Shown: positions 17,075-25,350 of the stretch, piece after piece
Numbering within the stretch: position 1 is the stretch's first letter
Layout: every line of letters begins with the position of its first letter
Assembly: GCA_964423925.1 (NCBI GenBank)
Contig: CAYRGQ010000007.1
Span: 22,917 to 86,916 of the forward strand
DNA length: 64,000 nucleotides
DNA from: CAYRGQ01 sp964423925
GTDB taxonomy: Bacteria > Bacteroidota > Bacteroidia > Sphingobacteriales > Sphingobacteriaceae
Reading direction: 5' to 3'
Made by a program: the position numbers and the translations under genes
Notes under the pieces: model-generated
The model's input: the letters and a program-made list of their open reading frames with translations, nothing else
Database searches by the model: none
What the model was told of the DNA's origin: nothing

Positions 17075-17869
17075 ATGCCGGGACTACGGGACCGCGCTGC
17101 CATCATGGGATTTAGACGCTTTTTATACACAGTCACCGTGACGATGCTCGTTTTAGGCGCAGGCGTCTGGCTGGGTCTCGTCCATTGGGGGTTTTTGGTC
17201 CTCGTACCCCTTGTGTCCATAGCGATCGTCTTCGTGGGCGCTTCACGTATTGATTCGGGCTTCTTCCTTCCGGCTGTCACCAGTTATCCGTGCCCGGAAA
17301 AGAAGATAGCGTTGACCTTTGACGACGGACCGGATCTTGACTTTACCTTAGCCGTAGCCTCACTCGTTGAACGGTACGGGGGGCGCGCAACGTTTTTCTG
17401 TATCGGACATAGGGTGGAACGTCAACCCGATCTCATCCGCCAAGTACACGAGCGTGGTCACCAGGTCGGAAACCATTCGTATAGCCATGGCAAATGGATC
17501 GATTTTAAAAGCAAGCAAGGCTGGTTGCAGGAAATACGGCGGACCGACGCCGCGCTCGCCCTGGCAACCAACATGCAGCCCCCTACGCTATTCCGCCCGC
17601 CCTATGGCGTCACTACGCCACATTTGGCAGCAGCCCTACGAGAAACGGGGCACACGGTTGTCGGATGGCGGGTACGTCCGTTCGACACGGCCGTACAAAA
17701 TCCAACCCAGATCGTACAGCGCATTCTGGCCCGCGTGAAACCTGGCGACATCATCCTGTTGCACGACACCCATGCACACATTTTACCCGCTTTGGAACAG
17801 TTGTTGCCTACATTAATACAACATGGATATAAATTCGTTACGGTCGAATCGCTCGCACGCGACGCCTAG
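17075..17869 (+). CDS. polysaccharide deacetylase family protein
   Basis: 264 residues; ATG 17105 is an alternative start. An N-terminal pair of hydrophobic helices anchors it in the membrane. The NodB-type deacetylase domain has the TFDDGPD motif, the metal-binding HSYSHG motif, LFRPPYGV and, near the C-terminus, ILLHDTH. It should deacetylate an N-acetylated sugar or related substrate. It opens a cluster of seven overlapping or near-contiguous genes running to 21173, and overlaps the LolA-like gene by 47 bp. A near-consensus TATTTTTA lies 3 nt before the ATG. Confidence 0.9.
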   Translation: MPGLRDRAAIMGFRRFLYTVTVTMLVLGAGVWLGLVHWGFLVLVPLVSIAIVFVGASRIDSGFFLPAVTSYPCPEKKIALTFDDGPDLDFTLAVASLVERYGGRATFFCIGHRVERQPDLIRQVHERGHQVGNHSYSHGKWIDFKSKQGWLQEIRRTDAALALATNMQPPTLFRPPYGVTTPHLAAALRETGHTVVGWRVRPFDTAVQNPTQIVQRILARVKPGDIILLHDTHAHILPALEQLLPTLIQHGYKFVTVESLARDA

Positions 17870-18512
17870 TTGGCTGAGCACATTCCTACTGGGCTTTATC
17901 GCCGCCGCGATGCTTATCGGCACGGCTGGCGCGCAACCCGCTGCCCTGTCAGCTTCGGAAATCCAGGAGTTCAAGAATCGGGTGGCAACGCAGGCATCCA
18001 GCATGCAGTCGCTAGAGAGCGATTTCGTGCAGCTAAAGCACCTGGATTTCGTCGACAACGCCATAAAATCGGAGGGTAAGCTTTATTTCAAGAGCCCCCA
18101 CCGCATCCGATGGGAGTACACCTCACCGTTTGTTTACTACGTTGTATTTGACGACACACGCATGTTTGTCAATGACGGGGGAAATACCAAGCACGTCAAC
18201 CTGGCATCCAACGCCTTGCTCCGCGAAATAAACGGCTTGCTTGCCGGAACCGTACAAGGTGACGCCATATTCGACGACAAGCGTTTTGACATTGCTTACC
18301 AACGTGTCGAAGGCAAGTACCGAACGACCTTCACACCGAAAGAGAAGGCGATGGCTCGGTATATCAAGCACATCGAGATGACCTTTGATCCAAGTTCCTA
18401 CTTAGTGACTCGAATCAAAATTGTCGAACCTTCGCTGGACTACACCGAAATTAACTTTTCGAGGCAGAAGCGAAACACGCCCATCCCGGATGAAAAATTT
18501 CTGGCTCGCTAG
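17823..18512 (+). CDS. LolA-like outer-membrane lipoprotein carrier protein
   Basis: 229 residues. A signal peptide with a long polar start is followed by LLGFIAAAMLIGTAGAQ. The mature protein resembles LolA: VATQASSMQSLESDFVQLKHLDFVDNAIKSEGKLYFKSPHRIRWEYTSPF and YVVFDDTRMFV, with a concave beta-sheet type pattern to the end. Paralogues of LolA within lipid or pigment clusters are thought to carry lipids rather than general lipoproteins; the context here fits that. It overlaps the genes on both sides (47 bp and 23 bp), suggesting translational coupling. Confidence 0.85.
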   Translation: MDINSLRSNRSHATPSWLSTFLLGFIAAAMLIGTAGAQPAALSASEIQEFKNRVATQASSMQSLESDFVQLKHLDFVDNAIKSEGKLYFKSPHRIRWEYTSPFVYYVVFDDTRMFVNDGGNTKHVNLASNALLREINGLLAGTVQGDAIFDDKRFDIAYQRVEGKYRTTFTPKEKAMARYIKHIEMTFDPSSYLVTRIKIVEPSLDYTEINFSRQKRNTPIPDEKFLAR

Positions 18513-19128
18513 CCTGCTTGTGTGCGCGATGCTGGCTGGATGCCGCAGTTATACACACCGGTTTACGCCGATTAAACCGGCTATCGAATCGTTCACACCA
18601 ACCTTCCTAGACACGGCGCAGTTTGAACATACGTTCCGAGCACGAATCGAAGCCTACGGGAACAGCATGACCGGGGTTTTAGTCCTAAAAAAAATAGCTG
18701 ACAACCAGTATCGTGTCGCACTGCTCAGTGAGTTGGGAGGAACACTCCTGGCATTCGAGTTAGCGGACGGGAAACTTAACTTGCACCAGGCCATCGAACC
18801 GCTGCGCCGAAGGCCGGTCATTGCCCTACTGGAACAGGATTTTCCGCTGCTCTTTCAGGACAATGCGTTGATACAAAAACAATACGTTCATGGCGACCAA
18901 TACGTATACGAAACCTCAATCGGCGATGAACGCGCTTACCATTACCTGCGAAAATCAGATGGCGAGTTGATGAGGACGATTAGAGCGGTCGGTGCGCGCG
19001 AACATACATCGATAACGTACGATTATCGCAGTCGGGCCTTTCCGGACATTACGCTGTCACGCCGGGGTGGGAAGTTAAATATTTTCCTATTTTTGCTTCT
19101 CGACGATACCGATGCGGAAGCTCGTTAA
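18490..19128 (+). CDS. cluster-associated lipoprotein
   Basis: 212 residues from ATG 18490, chosen because it gives a lipoprotein signal (NFWLASLLVCAMLAGC, lipobox LAGC). The mature part is mainly beta and shows no motif I recognise. Position in the cluster and size recall the DUF3261-type lipoproteins of aryl-polyene clusters, but I cannot confirm the family. It starts inside the end of the LolA-like gene and is followed after 14 bp by the hot-dog gene. It is likely anchored in the outer membrane as a partner of the LolA-like carrier. Confidence 0.75.
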   Translation: MKNFWLASLLVCAMLAGCRSYTHRFTPIKPAIESFTPTFLDTAQFEHTFRARIEAYGNSMTGVLVLKKIADNQYRVALLSELGGTLLAFELADGKLNLHQAIEPLRRRPVIALLEQDFPLLFQDNALIQKQYVHGDQYVYETSIGDERAYHYLRKSDGELMRTIRAVGAREHTSITYDYRSRAFPDITLSRRGGKLNIFLFLLLDDTDAEAR

Positions 19129-19142
19129 AAAAGACACACCCT

Positions 19143-19520
19143 ATGCCACTGCTGAAAGATTTTTATACGATCCTATCATTCGAAAAAGCGCAAGACAACA
19201 CGGCCAAGGCGTCATTACGCCTCAACAAGGACCATCCGGTCTTTGCAGGCCATTTCCCTGGGCAGCCGGTGACACCCGGCGTGTGCATGATGCAAATCAT
19301 CAAGGAGTTGGGTGAGAAATGGGCCGAGATGCCGCTACAGCTGCGGATGGCCCGAAATGTCAAGTTCATGGCCATCATCAACCCGTTCGAAACGTCCGAT
19401 ATCGACATCGCCCTGCAATTCGACGAGGTGGAAGAAGGGCTATCCATTAAGAGCACGACCACTTTCGCAGAGACCACGGCACTCAAATTTAGCGGCGTGT
19501 TCCAAAAACAAATGTCATGA
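19143..19520 (+). CDS. FabZ-like 3-hydroxyacyl-ACP dehydratase homologue
   Basis: 125 residues with a single hot-dog fold. The motif GHFPGQPVTPGVCMMQIIKEL aligns with FabZ GHFPxxPxxPGV, so the catalytic His is present (His37). The FabZ catalytic Glu position is Gln51 here. Either the protein uses altered chemistry or it binds acyl chains without dehydrating. Related proteins occur in flexirubin and aryl-polyene clusters of Bacteroidota. The TGA overlaps the ATG of the next gene by four bases. Confidence 0.83.
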   Translation: MPLLKDFYTILSFEKAQDNTAKASLRLNKDHPVFAGHFPGQPVTPGVCMMQIIKELGEKWAEMPLQLRMARNVKFMAIINPFETSDIDIALQFDEVEEGLSIKSTTTFAETTALKFSGVFQKQMS

Positions 19521-19981
19521 GATGCTTATTTATCGCCTGCTTGATAGCTGTTTGGGCCGTTCCGACGTCCGCACAGTCGCTGGATGAAATCCGTTTACTC
19601 TACCGCGATGCGACCGAATCACAAGCTGCCGCCGAAGCGTTTTACGAAAAAGTAAAGGACTTTTCACAAGACAGCAAGCCCGTATTTTCCGCCTATAAAG
19701 GTGCTGGACTGATGTTGCTCGCCCGCTACACCAAGCTCTCCGAGCGGGGTACCAAGGTACGCGAAGCGTCGGCATGGATTGAAAACGCTATTGCGCGCGC
19801 GCCCAAACAAACCGAACTGCGCCTGATCCGCTTAAGCGTGCAAGAACACCTGCCGAAAATCGTACGATATAACCAACACATCGAGGAAGACCGAGCGTTC
19901 ATACAGGATGCCCTCCCCTCCGTTGACGATGACGTACTGCACGCGATGATCACCCATTATTTCGAGAAGTATTCCAAATAA
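19517..19981 (+). CDS. exported helical protein, function unknown
   Basis: 154 residues. A clear signal peptide (FIACLIAVWAVPTSAQS) precedes an alpha-helical domain with evenly spaced Ala/Leu helices (YKGAGLMLLARYTKL, EASAWIENAIARAPKQTELRLIRLSVQEHLP) that looks TPR-like. I do not recognise a named family. An ATGA overlap with the hot-dog gene and a 6-bp gap to the GT2 gene place it firmly within the cluster. It is probably periplasmic. Confidence 0.75.
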   Translation: MRCLFIACLIAVWAVPTSAQSLDEIRLLYRDATESQAAAEAFYEKVKDFSQDSKPVFSAYKGAGLMLLARYTKLSERGTKVREASAWIENAIARAPKQTELRLIRLSVQEHLPKIVRYNQHIEEDRAFIQDALPSVDDDVLHAMITHYFEKYSK

Positions 19982-19987
19982 CTGGGC

Positions 19988-20767
19988 ATGCCAGCCAATC
20001 CGCATACCGATGTGCTGCGACCCATTGCGGCCTGCGTAATCGTTCCCACGTACAATAACGACGCAACGCTGCGGCGCGTGCTGGACGGGCTCAAATCCCT
20101 CACCGCACACATCATCGTGGTGAATGATGGTTCTACAGACTCCACCGCCAGCATCCTGACCCAATACCCCGATATACGCACTATCCAACTGCTCGAGAAC
20201 AGCGGCAAAGGCTACGCCTTGCAAACTGGGTTCGCCGAGGCAACCAAAGCGGGTTACCAATATGCCATCACCATTGATTCGGACGGTCAGCATTACCCCG
20301 AAGACCTGTCTGTTTTCGTTGATGAAATCCTGGCGAATGGCGTGGCTTTGCTGATTGGCGGCCGCGATATGGAACAGGCAGGCGTACCCGGGAAAAGCAG
20401 CTTTGGCAATCGCTTTTCCAATTTTTGGTTTTGGTTTGAAACGGGCATACGCCTTCATGACACCCAATGCGGTTATCGCCTTTACCCGTTGGCCGCCCTG
20501 CAGCACATTCGGTTTTACACTCGAAAATTTGAGTTCGAAATCGAAGTAATCGTCAAGGCGGCGTGGCGCGAGGTGCCTGTGCGGAATGTGCCTGTGCGCG
20601 TGCTATACGATCCTGCCGAACGGGTATCACACTTCCGTCCATTCCGTGATTTTGCGCGCATTAGCGTACTCAACACCTGGTTGGTGCTGGTTTCTCTGTT
20701 TTACATCCGGCCGCGCAACCATTTTCGTTCGTTAAAAAAAAAAGGAATTAAACGCTTTTTTTTTTGA
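19988..20767 (+). CDS. family 2 glycosyltransferase, probably the N-terminal part of a GT2-DUF2062 protein
   Basis: 259 residues. GT2 motifs: VIVPTYNNDATLRRVLDGL, VVNDGSTDST, SGKGYALQTGF, ITIDSDGQHYPED (DxD) and DTQCGYRLYPL, close to dolichol-phosphate mannosyltransferase-like enzymes. A hydrophobic C-terminal segment follows. The reading frame then meets A10 (20734-20743) and T10 (20756-20765) and stops at once after RFFF. The DUF2062 domain continues in the +1 frame, as in fused GT2-DUF2062 proteins. So this is either a slippage-dependent fusion, a real split or a homopolymer sequencing error. Confidence 0.88.
   Translation: MPANPHTDVLRPIAACVIVPTYNNDATLRRVLDGLKSLTAHIIVVNDGSTDSTASILTQYPDIRTIQLLENSGKGYALQTGFAEATKAGYQYAITIDSDGQHYPEDLSVFVDEILANGVALLIGGRDMEQAGVPGKSSFGNRFSNFWFWFETGIRLHDTQCGYRLYPLAALQHIRFYTRKFEFEIEVIVKAAWREVPVRNVPVRVLYDPAERVSHFRPFRDFARISVLNTWLVLVSLFYIRPRNHFRSLKKKGIKRFFF
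20734..20765 (+). other. A10/T10 homopolymer pair at the GT2-DUF2062 junction
   Basis: A10 at 20734-20743 and T10 at 20756-20765, separated by 12 bases. A one-base loss in either run joins the GT2 and DUF2062 frames. The two runs could also pair as a hairpin. Confidence 0.8.
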
Positions 20768-20813
20768 GGACTTACTCCAAAGTGCGGATGCGCCCGCTAA
20801 GAAAGCCCTGTCA

Positions 20814-21173
20814 GTGTCGTTGGGCATACTGGTGGGCATGTCGCCCTTGTGGGGCCTTCACACAATTACCGTGCTTTTCCTGGCGTATCTTTTGCGGCTG
20901 AATAAGGTCATCGCCTTCGCCTGTTCGAATGTCAGCATCCCGCCCATGATACCCCTCATCATATACGCCGGGCTGGTCGTAGGGGCGTTTGTGCTCGGCA
21001 CACCGTTGACACTGCCGCCTCGTGACGGCGATGCCATGGCCTATTGGCTCTACGCCAAAAACCACTTGGCCCAGTACCTGGTGGGCAGCACGCTACTCGC
21101 CGGGCTGACTGCTATTCTACTCGGCTTGCTCGCTTATGTCATCCTATCGAGGCCGAAGGCAAGAAAATCGTAA
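20814..21173 (+). CDS. DUF2062 domain protein, probably the C-terminal part of the GT2 gene
   Basis: 119 residues if started at GTG 20814, but the frame is open from 20736 and reads EDLLQSADAPAKKALSVS just upstream, which is the normal DUF2062 beginning. The domain has SLGILVGMSPLWGLHTITVLFLAYLLRLNK, SNVSIPPMIPLIIYAGLVVG and a final membrane helix. DUF2062 proteins are membrane proteins often fused to GT2 domains. The absence of a good start and ribosome site supports a single interrupted gene. Confidence 0.75.
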   Translation: MSLGILVGMSPLWGLHTITVLFLAYLLRLNKVIAFACSNVSIPPMIPLIIYAGLVVGAFVLGTPLTLPPRDGDAMAYWLYAKNHLAQYLVGSTLLAGLTAILLGLLAYVILSRPKARKS

Positions 21174-21221
21174 GGCGGGCGAGTCCATTAGCCCCCTAAA
21201 AAACCTTCGCGCGCCCTTCCC

Positions 21222-22676
21222 TTAGTTATCCAAATCCACGAGTTGCATGCGCGGCACCAAGGCTTTCATGATGGCCCATCCGATGAGGTACGTAACCGCA
21301 CAAACGGAAAAGATGATAAAATAGCCGGCATGGACACCCTCGAAGCCAAAAAACTGCATATTCGTCTGCGCCGCATGGTCAAACAGCGCGCCCGAACCCT
21401 TATTGATTAAAAAGGCGCCGATACCTCCCGCCATGCCGCCGATACCGGTGACAGTTGCAATCGCCGACTTAGGGAACATGTCGCCAATCGTTGAGAAAAT
21501 GTTGGCGCTCCACGCCTGGTGCGCGGCACCGGCGATTCCGATAATAAGTACCGGAAACCACACCGAGATGGAGCCCAGTGGCTGCGCCAATAGTGCCACC
21601 AACGGAAAAAAAGCAAAAATCAGCATGGCGCGCATCCGCCCTGCGTAGGGATTCATCCCTTTCTTCTCCACAAAAAAAGTAGGCAGCCACCCGCCTATGA
21701 TTGAAAGTAGGGTAATCAGGTAGAGCACGAAAATCATGGGCGCAGCTTCGGTCGATGACAGGCCGTAGACCGAATGCAGGTACGCCGGTATCCAGAACAG
21801 GTAAAACCACCATACGCCATCCGTCATGAACTTGCCTACGGCGAAAGCCCATGTCTGGCGATATCGCAACAGCTTGGTGAAAGGAGCCGGTTTGGCTGGA
21901 CCTTCCACGACAACCGCGTCTTCCGCATTGGCTTGGGTTTCATAGTCCTGGTTGATATACGCGAGCTCCGCCTGGTTTAGCTTGGAGTGCTTGTGTGGCT
22001 TTTCGTACATCACGATCCAGAACCCCATCCATATAAAGCCTAATGCACCGATAATAATGAAAGCCGCTTCCCATCCCCAGGCCGCTGCGATAAAAGGAAT
22101 CGTAAGTGGTGCCAATAAAGCGCCGATGGTAGCGCCTGCATTGAAGATACTGGTGGCAAAACCCCGATCTTTCTTGGGAAAAAACTCGGCCGTGGCCTTG
22201 ATGGCCGCAGGAAAGTTGCCTGCTTCACCGACTGCCAAGACCACGCGCGCGGCGATAAACAGCGTTACGCTCGTGGACGCCACCAATGCCGTATCCCCGA
22301 TTGTCGAAATCACTTCGCGTGCCCCTTCAAAACTGACAAACCAATCGCCGGTTAGGATGCCCGCAGTAGCAATGCCGCAAAGCGCGTGAATACAGGCCCC
22401 CACAGACCAGATAAAGATTGCCCATAAAAAGCCCTTTTTGGTGTCCATCCAATCGATAAACTTACCCGCAAAAAGCATGGAAATGGCATATACGAGCGAG
22501 AAAATCCCCGCCACGTTGCCGTAGTCTTCATTCGTCCAATGAAATTCGGGCTGAATCCAATCGGTCCACGTCAACGAAAGTACCTGGCGGTCTAGATAGT
22601 TAATGGTCGTGGCGAAAAACAATAGGGCACATATCTTCCACCGGTATTTGGTCGCTTGTTGGAATGCTGCAGTCAT
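21222..22676 (-). CDS. MFS transporter, ExuT-like hexuronate/anion family
   Basis: 484 residues, about twelve helices. The start (YRWKICALLFFATTINYLDRQVLSL) and the GEAGNFPAAIKATAEFFPKKDRGFATSIFNAGATIGALLAP loop are hallmarks of the anion:cation symporter/ExuT branch of the MFS. These carriers import hexuronates or related sugar acids with protons or sodium. The downstream gene order on the same strand (Gfo/Idh/MocA oxidoreductase upstream at 22860-24260) suggests uptake and catabolism of a sugar acid, but the substrate is not determinable. Confidence 0.9.
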   Translation of the reverse strand: MTAAFQQATKYRWKICALLFFATTINYLDRQVLSLTWTDWIQPEFHWTNEDYGNVAGIFSLVYAISMLFAGKFIDWMDTKKGFLWAIFIWSVGACIHALCGIATAGILTGDWFVSFEGAREVISTIGDTALVASTSVTLFIAARVVLAVGEAGNFPAAIKATAEFFPKKDRGFATSIFNAGATIGALLAPLTIPFIAAAWGWEAAFIIIGALGFIWMGFWIVMYEKPHKHSKLNQAELAYINQDYETQANAEDAVVVEGPAKPAPFTKLLRYRQTWAFAVGKFMTDGVWWFYLFWIPAYLHSVYGLSSTEAAPMIFVLYLITLLSIIGGWLPTFFVEKKGMNPYAGRMRAMLIFAFFPLVALLAQPLGSISVWFPVLIIGIAGAAHQAWSANIFSTIGDMFPKSAIATVTGIGGMAGGIGAFLINKGSGALFDHAAQTNMQFFGFEGVHAGYFIIFSVCAVTYLIGWAIMKALVPRMQLVDLDN

Positions 22677-22729
22677 AATTAGGCTAACTCGTGGTCGGTT
22701 TCGTAAAAGGCTTATGGTAAAGAATAGTC

Positions 22730-22737
22730 AAATATAT
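22730..22737 (-). promoter_or_regulatory. promoter -7 box for the MFS gene (TATATTTG)
   Basis: TATATTTG on the minus strand fits TAnnTTTG, 53 nt upstream of the MFS start codon. No -33 box seen. Confidence 0.45.
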
Positions 22738-22859
22738 CAATAGTAGGGACTGATGCCCCATTCCCTACCAAGATTCTTCGAAAACGATTTCGCTAACGCA
22801 GCGTGTCCCAATACGGGGAAACCGCAACAGAATAGAGGAGGTCCCGGCTCGTACGCCCT

Positions 22860-24260
22860 CTATACGCGCTTAGCCATAGGTTTCAAATCGGTGAGTGAGT
22901 CGATTTTGATCGCTTTGCCTTGCTCGATGCTTCGGCGAGCGGCCACCCCGACCAAAACGGACATGACGCCATCGCGTACGCCCGCAGCCCGCCCAAAGGG
23001 ATCCTCCTTCCCGCTGGTATTCGCAAAAATATTGTCGTGCAGTCGTCGATCGCCCCCACCGTGCCCAGCGCGTTCGCTCGCCACCTGGATAATTTTATAA
23101 TCCTGCCAGTTTTTATAAAGGACGATGGGCTCATGGATAACGTCCGCGCTTTCGGCCTGTTGCATCTCGGCGGCATGCAGGCTGGCTTGGTCCAGATTTT
23201 CATTTTTCATCCAGGGGATATCGAGCCAAGCTTCGATGCGCCCCTTATGGCCATTGAACGCAATCCGCCATCCCTCAAAGGGCGAGTAGGTAGTGAGGGA
23301 ATAATTCGCGATAACGTTGTTGGCGTACTTGATTTGCGCCGACATCTTGTCGTAGATGTCAATTTCATGACGGTAGACACAACCATCGCGGATATAGCCG
23401 TCATGGGCCTCATGGGCTACATATAAATTCATGGCATGGGTATCGCGGGTGATATCCCAGTAATAATCGCATTCTTGCTGGTGCGCGCAAGTGCGGCAGC
23501 TAGCTCCCCTAAACGGCCCATTTTTGCCATAATGCTCAAGCGCGCCATAGGCGAACACCTCGTCCGGTTCCGAGTCGAGCCACCAATTGAGCAGGTCAAA
23601 ATGGTGGGTGGCTTTATGCACCCAAAGCGACCCGCCCTTTTCCATCAGTCCGTGCCACCGGCGAAAGTAGGATGCCCCATGATGGATATTGAGGTACCAG
23701 TTGAAATCGACCGAGGTTATCTCGCCAATCTCGCTATTCATGAGCAGTTCCTTGATTTTTGTGGCGTAGGGGCTCCAGCGGTAGTTGAATCCCACGATCA
23801 AGTTCTTACCGTACTTGCGCTCGGCATCTAAAATAGCTTGAGCCTTGGTCTCGTCGGTGGTCAGGGGCTTTTCGGTGAGCACATCGCAGCCGGCGGCTAA
23901 GCCTTGGATAATCTGCTCGTGATGCGAAGAATCCGTGGTGCAAACGATCACCAAGTCGGGTTTGGTCTGCCGCAGCATGGCATCGAAATCAACGAAAGTG
24001 GGGCAATCCACCTTCATATATTCCTTGCCGAATTGCAGTCTTCCGGGATTGATGTCGCTGAGGCCTACAAACTCCAATTGCTCGGGATATTGCTCTGCCA
24101 GCCGCCGACCCCAAAACGAAATGCCCCGCACGCCGGTGCCCACCAATACGATGCGCAACTTGCGTCCAAGCCCAAAAGCATGAGACGGCAACGGGATGGC
24201 TGACCCTGCTGCTAACAAGGTGACAGCATGCAAAAATGATCGTCTAGAAAATTTGTCCAT
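22860..24260 (-). CDS. exported Gfo/Idh/MocA family oxidoreductase
   Basis: 466 residues. The start SRRSFLHAVTLLAAG has the twin-arginine RRSFL motif and a following hydrophobic stretch, so export by Tat with bound NAD(P) is likely. The Rossmann domain shows LRIVLVGTGVRGISFWG, and TEKPLTT is the catalytic-type Lys-Pro motif. The C-terminal substrate domain contains an unusual CRTCAHQQECDYYWD cysteine group that could bind a metal. Other genes in this family oxidise sugars or process glycosides. It precedes the MFS gene by 183 bp on the same strand. Confidence 0.9.
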   Translation of the reverse strand: MDKFSRRSFLHAVTLLAAGSAIPLPSHAFGLGRKLRIVLVGTGVRGISFWGRRLAEQYPEQLEFVGLSDINPGRLQFGKEYMKVDCPTFVDFDAMLRQTKPDLVIVCTTDSSHHEQIIQGLAAGCDVLTEKPLTTDETKAQAILDAERKYGKNLIVGFNYRWSPYATKIKELLMNSEIGEITSVDFNWYLNIHHGASYFRRWHGLMEKGGSLWVHKATHHFDLLNWWLDSEPDEVFAYGALEHYGKNGPFRGASCRTCAHQQECDYYWDITRDTHAMNLYVAHEAHDGYIRDGCVYRHEIDIYDKMSAQIKYANNVIANYSLTTYSPFEGWRIAFNGHKGRIEAWLDIPWMKNENLDQASLHAAEMQQAESADVIHEPIVLYKNWQDYKIIQVASERAGHGGGDRRLHDNIFANTSGKEDPFGRAAGVRDGVMSVLVGVAARRSIEQGKAIKIDSLTDLKPMAKRV

Positions 24261-24574
24261 GTCCTATCGGTCTATATTGGTTACTGGTTTGGTTACTCAG
24301 GTGAAGCGTGCATGCCTGCTGGCGAGTACGTCGGGAGACACCGCAGTCGAAGCCGTCCGCCACCCACTTCTCTCGCGTCGCTACAAGGCAATAACAATTA
24401 TACGGTATCTTCCCGTAGTTTTGGCTATCTGATTGGAATTATTTTTTTTATTTCGCCAATACTCCTAAAATTCACCCGCGCTCCCCACGGCGCGGAACCG
24501 CAACCCAACCGAAACCAAACTTTCTACCTCCCAATCTGTTTCATGGAAACACTATATATTTAAATCGACAAACC
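24261..24574. other. 314-bp intergenic region between divergent Gfo/Idh/MocA and PEP-mutase-like genes
   Basis: No gene is supported. It contains an A/T-rich stretch and a TATATTTA near-match at 24555-24562, 13 nt before the plus-strand start, which may be a -7 box. Nothing else was recognised. Confidence 0.45.
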
Positions 24575-25321
24575 ATGTCCGTAACTAACTTTAAGAAATT
24601 ACATGAAAAAGAGTCTCCTTTCTTGCTGGGCAATGTCTGGGACGCACATTCGGCTCAACTGGCCGGGAAAGCAGGCTTCGCGGCGTTAGGCACCTCCAGC
24701 CATGCCATTGCCAATTTATTGGGCTACGAGGACGGAGAAAACATGAGCTTTGAGGAGCATTTCTTCATCATACAACGAGTGGTGAAGGTATCCAACATCC
24801 CGGTATCAGTCGATCTGGAGGCGGGCTATTCGGATGACCCCAAGGTGGTCGCCAACTATGTCAAACAATTGGCGGATGCAGGCGTGGTGGGCATCAACCT
24901 CGAGGACGGCACCGTCGAAAACGGGAAGCGCCAGCTTGGCGCGGCAACGATTCTTGCCGACAAAATAAAAGCGATCAAAGACACTACGGATATTTTCGTG
25001 AATGCACGGCCCGACACATACACCACCAAGCATCCTGACGCCCTGTCCGAATCAATCGACCGGGCGGGTATCTACCAAGAGGCGGGAGCCGACGGTATAT
25101 TCGTCCCTTTAATCGAGAAGGCCGACGACATCCGCTCCTTCACGGATGCGATATCCTTGCCGCTCAATGTGTTCCTCACTCCCAACCTGCCACCCTACGA
25201 TGAACTGGGCGCGCTCGGTGTCAAGCGCATCAGCCACGGAGGGAAAATCTACGGCTGGTTGATCGAACAAGCCAAGGACGCGTTCCAGGTTTTATTGCAA
25301 AACAAGAAGTTGCCGGGCTAG
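24575..25321 (+). CDS. isocitrate lyase/PEP mutase family protein
   Basis: 248 residues. The (beta/alpha)8 family pattern is clear: LLGNVWDAHSAQLAGKAGFAALGTSSHAIA, VSVDLEAGYSDDP with metal-binding acidic residues, GVVGINLEDG and VNARPDTYT. The protein lacks the KKCGH cysteine signature of isocitrate lyase. It therefore belongs to the PEP mutase-like group, where reactions include carbon-carbon lyase or phosphonate chemistry. The exact reaction is unknown. It converges on the ThuA-containing gene with an 18-bp gap. Confidence 0.87.
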   Translation: MSVTNFKKLHEKESPFLLGNVWDAHSAQLAGKAGFAALGTSSHAIANLLGYEDGENMSFEEHFFIIQRVVKVSNIPVSVDLEAGYSDDPKVVANYVKQLADAGVVGINLEDGTVENGKRQLGAATILADKIKAIKDTTDIFVNARPDTYTTKHPDALSESIDRAGIYQEAGADGIFVPLIEKADDIRSFTDAISLPLNVFLTPNLPPYDELGALGVKRISHGGKIYGWLIEQAKDAFQVLLQNKKLPG

Positions 25322-25350
25322 GCACGGGTTATCCCGCGCCTAGTCTTTCT
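25318..25350 (+). terminator. terminator overlapping the end of the PEP-mutase-like gene
   Basis: CTAGGCACGGG and CCCGCGCCTAG form an 11-bp stem with one mismatch and a TTAT loop, followed by TCTTTCTT. It includes the stop codons of both convergent genes. Confidence 0.55.

Noticed and set aside
17075..21173. Full flexirubin or aryl-polyene biosynthetic cluster
   Set aside because: No ketosynthase, acyl carrier protein, MMPL exporter, DarA/DarB or aromatic lyase is present; only accessory-type genes are seen.
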